From Pyrus communis (lineage: Eukaryota; Streptophyta; Magnoliopsida; Rosales; Rosaceae), in the NCBI RefSeq assembly GCF_963583255.1, contig NC_084817.1:1369001-1433000 (forward strand): a stretch of DNA of 64,000 nt. Direction: 5' to 3'. A program made the position numbers and the translations under genes. Positions 1-11,467 of this stretch are shown here, piece by piece; the first letter of the stretch is position 1; each line of letters begins with the position of its first letter. The notes beneath the pieces are model-generated. The model searched no databases, was not told where the DNA came from, and saw only the letters and a program-made list of their open reading frames with translations.

Positions 1-35
1 TTTCTGAGATTTGAAATTAATAGAAATATAACTTG

Positions 36-252
36 TTTGAATGTTTTTTTTTAAAATGATTGAAAGTGTTTTTGATGAAAATATTTTTGAAAACAATCCT
101 TAGTAAAAATGTTAGTAAATCTTAGAAAAACACTTAAAGTGTTTCATAGAAGAATCACAAAACTAGTGTTTCTTATAAAAAGCACTTAAAGTGCTTTTGA
201 AACCCAAAAATATATTTCTCTAAAAGTGCTTTCAGTCATTTTAAAAGCACAT
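36..252 (-). repeat. AT-rich MITE-like repeat rich in AAGCACTT motifs
   Basis: This stretch is full of AAGCACTTAAAGTG-like palindromic motifs. Its reverse complement aligns over about 200 bp with a second copy at about 27301-27498 inside CKX5 intron 1, including shared GTTTTTTTAGGATTTACT-type core words. That indicates a dispersed non-coding MITE family. Terminal repeats and target-site duplications could not be fixed here. Confidence 0.5.
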
Positions 253-454
253 AACACACCTCGACCCGGAAAGTCCATTGGACTCCAAATCGAGTTGTGA
301 TGGCCGACACCAAGAGGGTGACGAAGCCATAAAGTATAGTGATGTGGGAAAATGTGAATAAATTTAAATCTAAAAGTGCCTAAATGTGAGAGTGCGTTGT
401 GAGCGGAAATGAACTCATTTCACACGTGATGTCAGAGTATAAGTAAAGTACAGT

Positions 455-712
455 AGAGCCTTATATGCATATTCTCATCTTTACCTAGCACGAGACATTT
501 TGGAAACTCACTGGATTTGGGTTCCGTCGGAAATCTGAAGTTAAGTGAGTTTGGGAGAGAGCATTCCCAAGATGGGTGACCCACTGGGCAGTTCTCGTGT
601 GAGTTCCTTGAAACAAAACCATGAGGGCGTGGTCGGGGCCCAAAGCAGACATTATCGTACTACGGTGGAGTTGAGCCCAGGATGTGGTGGGGACTCGGGC
701 CGGGATGTGACA
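455..712 (+). mobile_element. Cassandra-type TRIM LTR, 5'-truncated
   Basis: The segment ends in GGGCCGGGATGTGACA, as a Cassandra LTR does. It carries a 5S rRNA-like block at about 521-600: CTGAAGTTAAG, then GATGGGTGACCCACTGGG, then TTCTCGTGT. Cassandra elements are known to carry 5S-derived RNA polymerase III promoter sequence in their LTRs. It is clearly homologous to the opposite-strand copy at 23225-23508, but similarity stops near 455, so the 5' part is missing. The 190 bp upstream (about 263-454) look like another retroelement remnant that I cannot name. Confidence 0.7.
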
Positions 713-2397
713 CACATCCAAACGAGCCCATAGTCTTTGAGTTTGCCTGTCATAAATCATTTTGATCATTTCGTAAAAAATTCTATTACATAAGAATCAA
801 AATAACAAATATACCCTTAGTTTAATAAATAATAGACCGTAATGATATGACAAAAATTGATGGTATTATTGTGATTTTATTCTTGTTTAATTGAAAATTT
901 TGACGAAATGACCAAAATAATTCATAGTTGACAAACTCCTCTACCAATTCTATTGATTTTTAATATCAGGAACTAATGTAAGGAGTTATGTCAATCTCAA
1001 TGACCAACTAAAAAGCATTCTATTTCTAATTTTTATTTTTTATTTTAGGCATGCCGATTTAACTTCATTTTCACTCTTTTGGAATTTTATTTAATACGGT
1101 TGTGATTAATGTTGGAATTTAGAACCCGTAAACTAATGTATTATGTTTTTCTATAAACGTTAAATTTTGAGGTGATGGAGAGTCAATAAAAAAATCACAT
1201 TTTGAGAAAATATCTTTATCTTTTATCTTACATAGAATATTTAACCTTACTAGCAATAAAAGTCCTATCAATTGACGATCAAAATATATATATAAAACCC
1301 GAGTTCTACCAAAAACTTGCTTGTAAAATTGGTTTACCTTTTCTTTTGTGAATATACTATTTGTTATAAGCGGTACTAAAAGGAAAAGATACCGACACAA
1401 AACTTACAATGTGCAGATAAACGCTGTTAATTAATCACTTGACTTACAAACTTTTATCTGCCGTGTGAATACAATTGTAGTCAAACACGTCCGTATGACC
1501 TTTTACATGCAGATATGATTAAAGTTTGATGATTGATCATGCTACACCTAATAATTAAGTAGGGTTTCGATACCTTCAAATCAAACTAAACCATCACCAT
1601 AATTTCAAATTAGCACTTTGAAAAAAAGATAGAACCAGCTGTCTACTCTAAATCAAAAGAAGTACGAAAAGGAATAAAATCACTGATTTATTAAAAATAA
1701 AAATAAAAATAAAAAAAAATAAAATAAGCAAATGCTTTTTATTGTAAAGGAATAACGTAATTATATTGACACGCGGATTCGAGCTCATTTTTCCCTTACA
1801 AACAACTAATAATTTAACTCACGGTATAATTTAAAAAAAAAAAAAATTGATAGAATTAAGGTGCACCCGAGAGTGGTGGATCTCAATTTCTTATTGCCCT
1901 TTTTTTTGGGTTGGAAATTAACAATTTCTTTGAAGCGTGTAACCGGGGAACCGTTGACGGCCGTTTGTCTGCATGTGGAAGTTGGTCCAGCGCGCCATAT
2001 CTCCGTTCCGTTTTCGTCGGTGCGACCCTTCATTCAGCTGTCGTACACTTTGGTTTATCCCGGATAATAATCTGTTCTGGACAAACAGGATTAGAAGGAC
2101 TTTAATACAAGAAAATACAAAAAATTGTTTCATCGTCATTGTCACGTGTTGTTACTAATATTTGTATTAAAATATGCAATATACTATATAGTTGGTATTT
2201 CATAAACTTTTGATGTAATTTAGATATTGTAATACGAGTAAATTAATAAAATTATGTGAAAATGTGTTAGCAAGATACGATACCAATTATCCCACTTAAA
2301 AAGTTACTACGGAGAGCCTGGGTGTCTTGGCACAAATTTTTCCATGGATTGTGTTTGGTGATAGCTGAAGAAATAGAAAAGAGAGTAGGGATCTGAT
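713..2397. other. intergenic, no gene seen
   Basis: AT-rich DNA with only short, unrelated open frames and homopolymer runs (for example A-rich near 1690-1730 and 1831-1848). I see no domain, RNA gene or repeat border that I can defend. Confidence 0.5.
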
Positions 2398-2525
2398 ATC
2401 CACACACCCTATTTTACTTCTCACACATCTTTTTAATTTTCGATCGTCGGATCAGATGAATTGAAGAAAATCAACGGACATAAATTATCAAGGGGTGTGT
2501 GAGAAGTAAAATGGGGTGTGTGGAT
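2398..2525. mobile_element. short MITE with ~30-bp terminal inverted repeats
   Basis: The left end reads ATCCACACACCC, then ATTTTACTTCTCACACA. The right end is its near-perfect reverse complement, TGTGTGAGAAGTAAAAT then GGGGTGTGTGGAT. The short interior holds GATCGTCGGATC. A diverged copy with the same layout lies at about 37795-37930. No coding capacity. Confidence 0.7.
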
Positions 2526-2984
2526 AGCACACCCCAAGAGAGTATTTGTAGAGCACCTCTCGCAAGTATGAGATCATGTATTTCGGTCTTATTTGATCTC
2601 ATGTTAATTGCACTCAGTGCGGGATATGTCGTAATTAAGCAAACCTATCAAAATTTCTCTCATTGCGCGTATCTTTGCGTGGTGGTGCCAACTGAAAGAA
2701 TAGGAAAGAGATCATTAGTAAGGGTGTTACACAAAAGCAAGAGATGTCATGTATTTTAGTTCTACTTGACTCATACAGAAAAGTAGGAAAGGAATCATTG
2801 GGCTACAATTGGCTCTCTTGTTAAGGCTTGAAGCCCAAGTTGTATATGGGCTGGACTCACATAAGTGTTCATTCGGGCTCAAATTTGTATGTCTGTTCAG
2901 CCATTTGGGTCGGCCCATATTTCATAATTTGATCTCAAGGTTGCAAATACGATTTCAACACTGTTGGGAATTAATTTCATCAAT

Positions 2985-3057
2985 GAAATTATTTACTTTG
3001 TATGTACTTATAAAAGGTTGAGTTACTCCCCATATTGCCAATTGGTTTTACGGTGGT
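2985..3057 (+). mobile_element. TRIM LTR remnant, left piece
   Basis: The words TACTCCCCATATTGCC and AATTGGTTTTACGGTGG match the LTR of the complete TRIM at 55151-55484. The remnant is interrupted at 3057 by a hAT-like element and resumes at 3845 with ACGGTGTGCCTCAACTTC, the counterpart of ATGGTGGAACCTCAATTTC in the intact LTR. Confidence 0.7.
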
Positions 3058-3637
3058 TAGGGATGACAATTATAACCGTTAAACCCAATAATTGTGGATA
3101 ACCGCCTGAATGGATTAGATTTGGATATGAAAATTCGGGTATGGTATGGATATGGGGAAAAACCATAAACTTTATTCGGTTATGGTTTTGGATATGGTTA
3201 TAGGGGTCCCCAATTCGTATATGTCCTTGAATCCGACCCAAATATATATATATATATATATATATATTTGATATATAATATAATTTTATTCAATTTACCG
3301 AACCCTCCCTATACTAATTCACTATGCATGCATCAAACCCTATACTATCTTTATTATGCACCAAACATCATGCATGAGGCATACCAACAACCTCATCAAT
3401 TCAATAATCTTATTGTTATACTCAACCAAATTAATTCATTGAATCATTTTATATATCAATTATCAAATATTACAAGTTTATCATATTCATCTCTCTTCAA
3501 GAGTCTCACTGTCAAGAAATTGGTGCATGTTATCATGAACAACTTCAAATATTTGTTAGTTTTTTGTAATTGGATGTTGCTATTTAATGACGGAATTAGT
3601 ATCTACTAAAATTTATAATGCATCAATTGGATAAATA

Positions 3638-3668
<31 letters not shown>

Positions 3669-3844
3669 TTTGTTTTTTGACGAAGATGGATATAACCGAT
3701 AACTGATTGAAAATTTGTTACCCGGTGGATATGGTTATGGATAATCCCCGTTGGTTAATTTGCGGTTATGAATATGATTAATTTTCGTGGTTATGGGGAT
3801 GGATATAGCATTTCCGTCCCCAAACCAAACTGTTGCCATTCCTA
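3058..3844. mobile_element. non-autonomous hAT-like element, 787 bp
   Basis: The ends are imperfect inverted repeats: TAGGGATGACAAT on the left and, reverse-complemented, TAGGAATGGCAAC on the right (10 of 13 match). The flanks are ACGGTGGT (3050-3057) and ACGGTGTG (3845-3852), a degraded 8-bp target duplication as expected for hAT. Subterminal zones are rich in GGATATGG/ATAACCG words. The interior has two (TA)n tracts (about 3243-3268 and 3637-3661) and no transposase. It is inserted in a TRIM LTR. Confidence 0.75.
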
Positions 3845-3858
3845 ACGGTGTGCCTCAA

Positions 3859-3940
3859 CTTCTTCGCACCCTACCCCCTCCTCCCCCATTGCTTTCTCAA
3901 CCTTCTTCACACCCTACCCCCTCCTCCCCAATTGCTTTCT
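3859..3940. repeat. tandem duplication of a ~42-bp CT-rich unit
   Basis: Two adjacent copies of a unit beginning CTTCTTC, continuing ACCCTACCCCCTCCTCC and ending ATTGCTTTCT, with only two or three differences. The function is unknown. Confidence 0.7.
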
Positions 3941-4799
3941 GCCCGCCACCCTGTGGGTCGACTCCATCACTGTGGTCGCGTCTCTACCTGCGGTGCTTTT
4001 TCCAGCCTCCCCTCCGATCCGATATTTACCATTTTTGCTCTCTTTTTTTTTTCTGCAGAAAGGACAGAAATTGACCAAACAAATTTTCCCGGGGCAGAAA
4101 CAGAAATGAAGGTGATAAAAAAAAGGATTCTGAGTATCTTAGTAGTAAAAAGCAAAAAACCAGAATTACCAGCAAAGAAGAACATCCCTGTCTGAATTCT
4201 GAGGAAATAAACAATGATTGGGAAATGTACGTACGTCTCTAAAAGTTTGACTGACATACGGACGTGTCCAATCGACCACGATGTGCCATGCATATATGAA
4301 GAGCTTCCCATATATTACAAATTTCCAAGGAATCCGAATAAAGCAGTGCTCTTTTGCGTTACTGCGTAATCTTCTGTCCTCCAAATGCTCAGTGAGAAAA
4401 CTTTGCACAGGGAAAATTCTAGACCCTGTAAAATGCTCTCTAGCTAGCTAAAGATAGTACTCTTTCTTTTATGGCGAACAACTCATATGAAATGAGTCCA
4501 GGTCATCGTCATGTGGCTTTCCAATTCGATATGCAATGACATGTAACGAGAAACTTACGCATAATATTATATTATTAGATTGGAATGCCACGATGATGGT
4601 AAATTCCATTCCATGTAAAGTCTTTATTCTTGATCTGAGGTCAGAACTCAGAAGTGATGGGAACAATTGTTTGATTCCTTTTACTTTTGAAGCCATTAGC
4701 TCCGTAGTGGAGAGAATAATTATCTTCTTCCACACAGTTGTAAGGTGTAGATATAAACTATTGTCTTAATTCATGAATCCACGCACGCTTTGTGTTCCA

Positions 4800-4806
4800 T
4801 ATAAAT
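4800..4806 (+). promoter_or_regulatory. putative TATA box of the lectin gene
   Basis: TATAAAT lies 109 bp before the lectin start codon, a plausible core promoter spacing given a leader of about 80 nt. Position is the only evidence. Confidence 0.4.
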
Positions 4807-4914
4807 GCGTAGCTCAGCCGTATCATTCTTCAGAGTGCAGCGTTCAAGTATTCGATCAACTGCATTCACAATCTCACCCCATCTACATCTCTTTCCTTTG
4901 GTCACTGATCCAAA

Positions 4915-7756
4915 ATGGTAAGTAGATAACTATTTGTTTTGAAGATATTTTATGTGTTCCGTATAAACGCATATTTATAAATGTGTCGATAGCATGTTGG
5001 TAAATTTTGTTGGGGTGAATAATATTGATGAAATATTGGCGGCCCGTCGTTGTTGTGTGATTTCTTGTATTTTGATCGGAACTTAAACCCCAGTTAATTA
5101 TATATGACTGACTAATTTGAGGTGAATGTTAACGATGGCAGGATACTTTTGAGGGATCCGACAACAAACCCGTGTCAGTTGGGCCATGGGGAAGCCACAA
5201 CGGGCTCGTTTGGGACGACGGAGTTTACTCAACTGTGAAGCAGTTGGTGATAGCTCATGGTGCTGCCATTGATTCCATCCAGATTGAGTATGATGAGAAA
5301 GGGAACTCATTTTGGTCAGACAGGCACGGTGGCAATGGAGGCTGGAAAACTGACATGGTGAGTTAATTTAGTCCACGTTAAATATTCTCACAAAAGCATG
5401 TGAGACTTGTTTTAGTTAGGCAGCCCTATCGAATTTCTTCTCCTCCTCTTCAATTCATCCCAAAGTACATGACATAAAAGTCAGCTAGTCACGGTGTTAT
5501 ACAAATTAATTGTGTATATATATGTCATGCTGCTGCAGGTGAAGCTTGCTTCTCCAGAAGAATTTTTAACATCAATTGAGGGTTATTACGGTAAGATAAG
5601 CGAATGGGGACCGGTCACAGTTCGATCTCTTACTTTCAAGAGCAACAGAACAACTTATGGACCGTTTGGGATCGAACAAGGAACCTATTTTTCACTCCCG
5701 GAGACAGCTGTGAATAGTAAGATTGTTGGGTTCCATGGCATGTCTGGCTGGTATCTTGATTCAATAGGCGCTTACCTAAAGCCCCTTGATCGGAATGAAC
5801 AAAACCAACACGCGAAAACTCTGCTTCAGACACAGTTCAATTACCTGACTGTTGATACTGATCAGAACCTTGCTGGCTACTCATTAATCCAAAACTGTGA
5901 TGTGTTTTTCGCTATAAGACCGAAGGACAACTCCACTACTAAACCAGCTGCAGTACCAGCACCAGCACCAGTACCCAAAATGCTCTCAGGGCAGTTTTCT
6001 GATTCCGAATTAAGTGATGCAGGAACCAAACGTAAGCTGGTAAGGAAAATTTCACCTTTTCCGTTTCCTTTTCGGGTTCAATTTGAAAATACGCCATATT
6101 AACAAGTAGTTATTTATTTCAGATGACGAATATTGAGAAGTTTCCCTCGAAAGTTGAAGGGGTGGTAGCATATGGTCCCTTCGGAGGAACGGGTGGTACT
6201 GTATTTGATGATGGAATTTATACGGGGATTAGACAAATCAAGTTATCAAGAAACATCGGAGTTGTATACATTAAGGTTCAGTATGACCGCAATGGTGAAG
6301 CGGTTTGGGGAGGCAGACGTGGAGGGACTGGAGGATATAAAAGTGACAAGGTGAACAATTAGTACTTAAACAAACTTGTCTTACAGGTTAAGTGTATTTA
6401 CACTATATATTACGGTGTTTTTGAAATTATAATGTTCTGTACATGTATTTGCAGATAGTTTTTGACTATCCGAACGAGATCTTGACGCATATAACAGGAA
6501 CATTCGCGCCTACAATGGTGATGGGGCCTAGTGTCATCAAGTCCCTCACTTTCCACACCACGAAGAAGCAGCACGGGCCATATGGAGAAGAACAAGGAGC
6601 CTGTTTCACCACCAAGCTTAAAGAAGGGAAAATCGTCGGAATTCATGGGAGGAGCGGTCTGTTCTTGGATGCTCTTGGGGTCCATGCCATAGAAGGAAAG
6701 GTCCATGTTGTAGAGACAAAGGCACCAACTGTCACAAATACTCCCAATGTTCCTAACGGCCACACTGACCACAGAAATAAGACCCCAACTGCCACAAATA
6801 CTCCTAATATTCGTAACGGTCACAGTGACCTCAAAAGTAAGACACCAACTGTCACAAATACTCCTAATACTAGCACTGCAATGGTCCCAAAGGCGCCTGC
6901 AGGGGCAATTACTGAGATAGATAATCCTCACTGGACAAATAAACTACTGATGACAAACAGAGGAAAAGTCGAAGAGGTAGTAAGTTCAATCCGATTCCGT
7001 TGGTAGATAAGACAATATTGTGCATGTACTAACTGTATTAGTAATTCTGTGTTTGGCCAGGTTGCTTGTGGGGTGATAAAAGAACCAGCTCCGTGTGGAC
7101 CGGGACCTTGGGGCGGAGACGGAGGTAGACCATGGGATGATGGAGTGTTTTCCGGGATTAGGCAGATTCATTTGACAAGAGCAGCAGAAGGCATTTGCTC
7201 AGTGCAGATTGAGTATGATCGAAACGGTCAATTTATCTGGTCTGCTAAGCATGGAGGCGATGGAGGAACTTCCCCACATAGAGTACTAATGCTTAATCAA
7301 CATCTTCATCAATTTGATTATTTTTTCGCGATATCATAAACAACTATAATCTTAGTAATCTACGGGAAGAAGATTTGAACCTTTGTGCAAGTGGGCGGAC
7401 ATACTGCCTTGACTGACTGGTTTTCTACTTACCGTTTTCATTTGTATATTCTGCAGATAAAATTGGAGTACCCTCATGAAGTGATCACCTGCGTATCTGG
7501 ATATTATGGTTGCGTAAGCAATGACGAGGGACATAAAATCATGAAGTCGCTGAGTTTTTATACAAGCAGAGGGAAGTACGGTCCGTTTGGAGAAGAAGTT
7601 GGGACATTCTTCACTTCGACCGCGACGGAGGGTAAGGTGGTGGGCTTCCATGGGAGGAGCAGCCTGTATTTGGACGCCATCGGAGTTCACATGCAGCATT
7701 GGCTGGGAAGTGGTCAGAAAACAAGCTTCAAGCCCTCCTTCTTCAAGAAGTATTGA
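4915..7756 (+). CDS. three-domain jacalin-related (mannose-binding-type) lectin, 7 exons
   Basis: Exons are 4915-4917 (the ATG alone), 5142-5357, 5539-6039, 6123-6350, 6455-6979, 7061-7282 and 7457-7756. All junctions are GT-AG and phase 0, giving 664 residues. Three jacalin beta-prism domains (about 13-156, 250-400 and 500-650) are each split over two exons. Each begins with a GPWG/GPFG...WDD/FDD loop and ends near a GxxxD sugar-binding motif: GWYLD, GLFLD, and SLYLD in domain 3, where the glycine is lost. Linkers are Pro/Ala-rich (domains 1-2), and linker 2-3 holds three ~20-residue repeats of the TPTxTNTPN type. There is no signal peptide, so the protein is probably nucleocytoplasmic. Domain order and content match Arabidopsis At1g19715. 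Ligand specificity cannot be read from sequence. Confidence 0.93.
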
Positions 7757-8387
7757 TCAAACGTCTCAAGCAATAATCGGAGTTCATACAGCTGGGAAAA
7801 TAAATAGTTTTTCACTCGTGAATAATATTTGTTTGATTAAAAAGCACAAGAGAAGCTTTCTGATTGTTTGGGTCATTTTCTTATGTGGTTTAGTTGGTCT
7901 TGTCATTTAAGTGAGTCGAACCTTAGATTATCTTAATCGAACTATGGTCGTGCCATTTTGTGGAAATTCTGGAGTCATCCTCGTCCTCCTTTGTAGAAAA
8001 ATAAGAAAGTGACAGTATATGATGATTATTTTGGAGTTGTTAACATTTTTATTGTAATTATATGATTATTTGACGTAATAGATTGTTTTTTAAGTTGCTT
8101 ATTCTTACTATTAAAAATAACCAAACATTCGCAGTTTTCTCTATTATTTTTATGTTGCACGCATTGACATTGTTGCATAAGTGAAAAACTTCAGTCATAC
8201 CATATAACGATCTTGTTAGTTCAATTTGTTAATAAGATTATATCGCGTCATTAGTCATTTTCTAATAAAACTTTCATCAACAAGTATATCGACAACTGTG
8301 TACAGAAATGTGATATCGGTAATATCAACGACACATCGATAGTTGATAATGTATTCCTACACTTGTTAATATTAGATAGTTGGAAAG
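7757..8387. other. intergenic between lectin and PPR genes
   Basis: AT-rich 3' flank of the lectin gene. No open frame with recognisable content was seen. Confidence 0.5.
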
Positions 8388-8597
8388 GGAATTGGATCCG
8401 CTCCGAACCTTAGTGTCCGGAGCCTAAGAATCAAATCAACTGGGCTACTGATTGGTGTGTAAAAGAAATAAGAGCGGTTAGTTTTGTGTGGTAGGCTAGG
8501 AAAATAAATTAATAAGGACCGTTGGATTCAATTTGTGTGGCCTAAATGAATTGATCCCCATGCTCCGGACACTAAGGTTCAAAGGGGATCCAATTCC
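8388..8597. mobile_element. Mutator-like MITE with perfect 9-bp target duplication
   Basis: The left terminus starts GGAATTGGATCC and continues GAACCTTAGTGTCCGGAGC. The right terminus is its reverse complement with 33 of 36 matches. The flanks are perfect 9-bp direct repeats GTTGGAAAG at 8379-8387 and 8598-8606, the hallmark size of Mutator-superfamily insertions. The element is 210 bp and non-coding, and ends 200 bp upstream of the PPR start codon. Confidence 0.85.
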
Positions 8598-8797
8598 GTT
8601 GGAAAGGCCGTGCTTCTACGTGGCGCAATATCATTGGCTAAATCCATTGCAATTTGCAATGCGCGCGGGTTCCACTTCCAACGGACACAACAAACTCTGC
8701 AATCTTCTATCCGCGCTTTCCACCTCATCTTCCAGCCATGAACTAAAACAAATAGCGCCCAGAAAAACCCAATCCTTCAAGCTTCGAGCTTTCAGCA

Positions 8798-11467
8798 ATG
8801 GAGAATTTTACAATCCCCTGCAAATCAAACCCTCCAACAGCCATCATTCCCCCCAAATTTAGCAACCCATCTGAATTCTCACCACGACAAACCAAACCGA
8901 CAATCTCTTTTTCAAGAAAAACCCTCCCAAAATCCACAGACTCTCACTTGAATTACCTCTGCAAGAATGGCGAGCTCACCAAGGCCGTCACGGTTCTTGA
9001 ATCCATTGCCAAAAGTGGGTCGAAGGTAACTTCCACTACCTACATGAATTTACTTCAATCTTGCATTGACACCAATTCTATTCAACTGGGTCGGAAGATC
9101 CATGAGCGTATTGATGTAGTTGAGGAATTGAACCCTTTTGTTGAAACGAAGTTGGTGAGTATGTATGCGAAATGCGGGTTTTTGGATGATGCGCGCAAGG
9201 TATTCTACGCAATGCGTGAGAGAAATTTGTACTCTTGGTCTGCCATGATTGGTGCGTGTCTCAGAGACCAGAGGTGGAAAGAGGTGGTGGAGCTTTTTTA
9301 CTCAATGATGAGAGATGGGGTTTTGCCGGATTACATTCTGTTTCCTAAGATATTGCAGGCTTGTGGGAATTGTAGGAATTTAGAGGCCACAAAATTGATA
9401 CATTCCATTGTGGTTCGGTGTAACTTGAGTAGTTGTATTCAAGTGAACAATTCGATACTGGCTGTGTACGCAAAGTGTGGAAAATTGAAGTGGGCAAGGA
9501 GGTTTTTCGACAACATGGATGAGAAGGATGGGGTGAGTTGGAATGCAATTATATCTGGTTATTGCCACAAAGGTGAGACTGAAGAAGCTCAGAGACTGTT
9601 TGATGCGATGAGCAAAGAAGGGATTGAACCGGGGTTGGTAACTTGGAATACATTGATTGCTAGTCATAACCAGTTAGGGCATTGTGATGTCGCTATGGAA
9701 CTGATGAGGAGGATGGAGAGCTGTGGGATAACTCCTGATGTATATACTTGGACTTCTATGATTTCGGGGTTTGCTCAAAACAACAGGAAAAATCAGTCTT
9801 TGGATTTGTTGAAGAAGATGCTTTTGGCAGGGGTACAACCAAATGGGATTACAATCACTAGTGCAATCTCAGCTTGCACATCTTTAAAATCACTCAACAA
9901 AGGGTTGGAAATCTATTCTATTGCTATAAAGATGGGTTTCATTGATGACGTACTGGTCGGAAATGCACTCATTGGTATGTTTTCAAAATGTGGGGAACTG
10001 GAAGCTGCTCAGAAGGTCTTTGTTAGGATCCCAGAGAAAGATGTCTATACCTGGAACTCAATGATAGGAGGATATTGCCAAGCTAGATACTGTGGTAAGG
10101 CCTATGAACTGTTCATGAAGATGCAGGAATCAGATGTGCATCCCAATGCTGTGACCTGGAATGTGATGATCACAGGATACATGCAGAGCGGAGATGCAGA
10201 TCAAGCAATGGACCTCTTCCAAGGGATGGAAAAAGACGGGAAAGTTAAACGAAATACGGCATCTTGGAACTCTCTTGTCTCTGGCTACCTGCAACTTGGG
10301 GAGAAAGACAAGGCACTTGGGGTATTCAGGCAGATGCAGGCCTACTGTGTTAATCCCAATTCTGTTACTATATTGAGTGTCCTGCCTGCTTGTGCGAATT
10401 TAGTTGCCACGAAAAAGGTGAAAGAGATCCATGGTAGTGTATTGCGTAGGAATTTGGAGTCCGTAGTCCCTGTTGCAAATTCCTTGATAGACACCTATGC
10501 CAAATCGGGAAATATAGCATATTCAAGATTCATATTTGATAGAATGCCATCCAAAGATATCATCACTTGGAACTCGCTAATTTCTGGTTATGTCTTGCAT
10601 GGTCTTTCAGACATTGCACTTGACCTTTTTGATCAGCTGAAGAAGTCGGGCTTTAAACGAAATAGAGGTACCTTTGCAAGTATCATATATGCATACAGTC
10701 TTGCTGGAATGGTAGACGAGGGGAGACAAGCTTTTTACAGCATCACTGAAGACTATCAAATCATACCAGGTCTAGAACATTATTCAGCTATGATAGATCT
10801 TTTTGGGCGTTCAGGTAGGCTTCAAGAAGCAATGCAGTTTGTTGAAGATATGCCCATAGAACCAGACTCCTCTATTTGGGCTGCCTTATTTACAGCATGT
10901 AGGATTCATGGAAATCTTGCCTTGGCAGTTCGTGTGGGGGAGCATTTACTCGACTTGGAACCAGGGAATATTTTGATTCAACAGTTACTGTTACAGGCAT
11001 ATGCTCTATGTGGGATATCTGAGGATACTTCAAAATTGAGAAAGTTTGGTCGAGATGCCACAATAAAGAAATTTACTGGGCAGTGCTGGATTGAGTTCAA
11101 GAACTCAGTGCATACGTACACTGCAGGTGACAGGTCGAAGTTATGCTCAAACTTTCTAAATTCATGGTTACAAAACATAGACGAAAAAGCAAAGAGACCT
11201 GATTTTTGTAATGAGCTTTGTGTTGAGGAAGAAGAGGGGGGTATTAGATGGGTCCATAGTGAAAAACTTGCATTTGCTTTTGCTCTCATTGGCTCCCCGA
11301 GTGTACCCCGAAGTATTAGGATGGTGAAAAATCTGAGAATGTGTGGAGACTGCCACAGGACAGCCAAGTATATATCTATGGCTTTTGGGTGTGATATATA
11401 TTTGAGTGACCCAAAGTCGTTTCACCATTTTAGTAATGGTCATTGTTCTTGTGGTGACTATTGGTAG
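8798..11467 (+). CDS. PLS-class pentatricopeptide repeat protein with E and DYW domains
   Basis: A single uninterrupted exon encodes 889 residues. The first ~50 residues are rich in Ser, Thr, Pro and basic residues, fitting an organelle transit peptide. Then comes a long array of P, L and S repeats with signatures such as NSLIDTYAKSGN, VSWNAIISGYCHKGE and WNSLISGYVLHG, followed by E/E+ motifs (GQCWIEFKNSVHTY). The C-terminal DYW cytidine-deaminase-like domain keeps HSE (HSEKLAFAFAL), the zinc ligands CGDCH and HCSC, and the terminal DYW. The family carries out C-to-U RNA editing in plastids or mitochondria, with target choice set by the repeat array. Length and content fit Arabidopsis At1g19720 (DYW7). 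The start is the first Met of the frame, just after the CAGCA leader. Confidence 0.93.
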   Translation: MENFTIPCKSNPPTAIIPPKFSNPSEFSPRQTKPTISFSRKTLPKSTDSHLNYLCKNGELTKAVTVLESIAKSGSKVTSTTYMNLLQSCIDTNSIQLGRKIHERIDVVEELNPFVETKLVSMYAKCGFLDDARKVFYAMRERNLYSWSAMIGACLRDQRWKEVVELFYSMMRDGVLPDYILFPKILQACGNCRNLEATKLIHSIVVRCNLSSCIQVNNSILAVYAKCGKLKWARRFFDNMDEKDGVSWNAIISGYCHKGETEEAQRLFDAMSKEGIEPGLVTWNTLIASHNQLGHCDVAMELMRRMESCGITPDVYTWTSMISGFAQNNRKNQSLDLLKKMLLAGVQPNGITITSAISACTSLKSLNKGLEIYSIAIKMGFIDDVLVGNALIGMFSKCGELEAAQKVFVRIPEKDVYTWNSMIGGYCQARYCGKAYELFMKMQESDVHPNAVTWNVMITGYMQSGDADQAMDLFQGMEKDGKVKRNTASWNSLVSGYLQLGEKDKALGVFRQMQAYCVNPNSVTILSVLPACANLVATKKVKEIHGSVLRRNLESVVPVANSLIDTYAKSGNIAYSRFIFDRMPSKDIITWNSLISGYVLHGLSDIALDLFDQLKKSGFKRNRGTFASIIYAYSLAGMVDEGRQAFYSITEDYQIIPGLEHYSAMIDLFGRSGRLQEAMQFVEDMPIEPDSSIWAALFTACRIHGNLALAVRVGEHLLDLEPGNILIQQLLLQAYALCGISEDTSKLRKFGRDATIKKFTGQCWIEFKNSVHTYTAGDRSKLCSNFLNSWLQNIDEKAKRPDFCNELCVEEEEGGIRWVHSEKLAFAFALIGSPSVPRSIRMVKNLRMCGDCHRTAKYISMAFGCDIYLSDPKSFHHFSNGHCSCGDYW

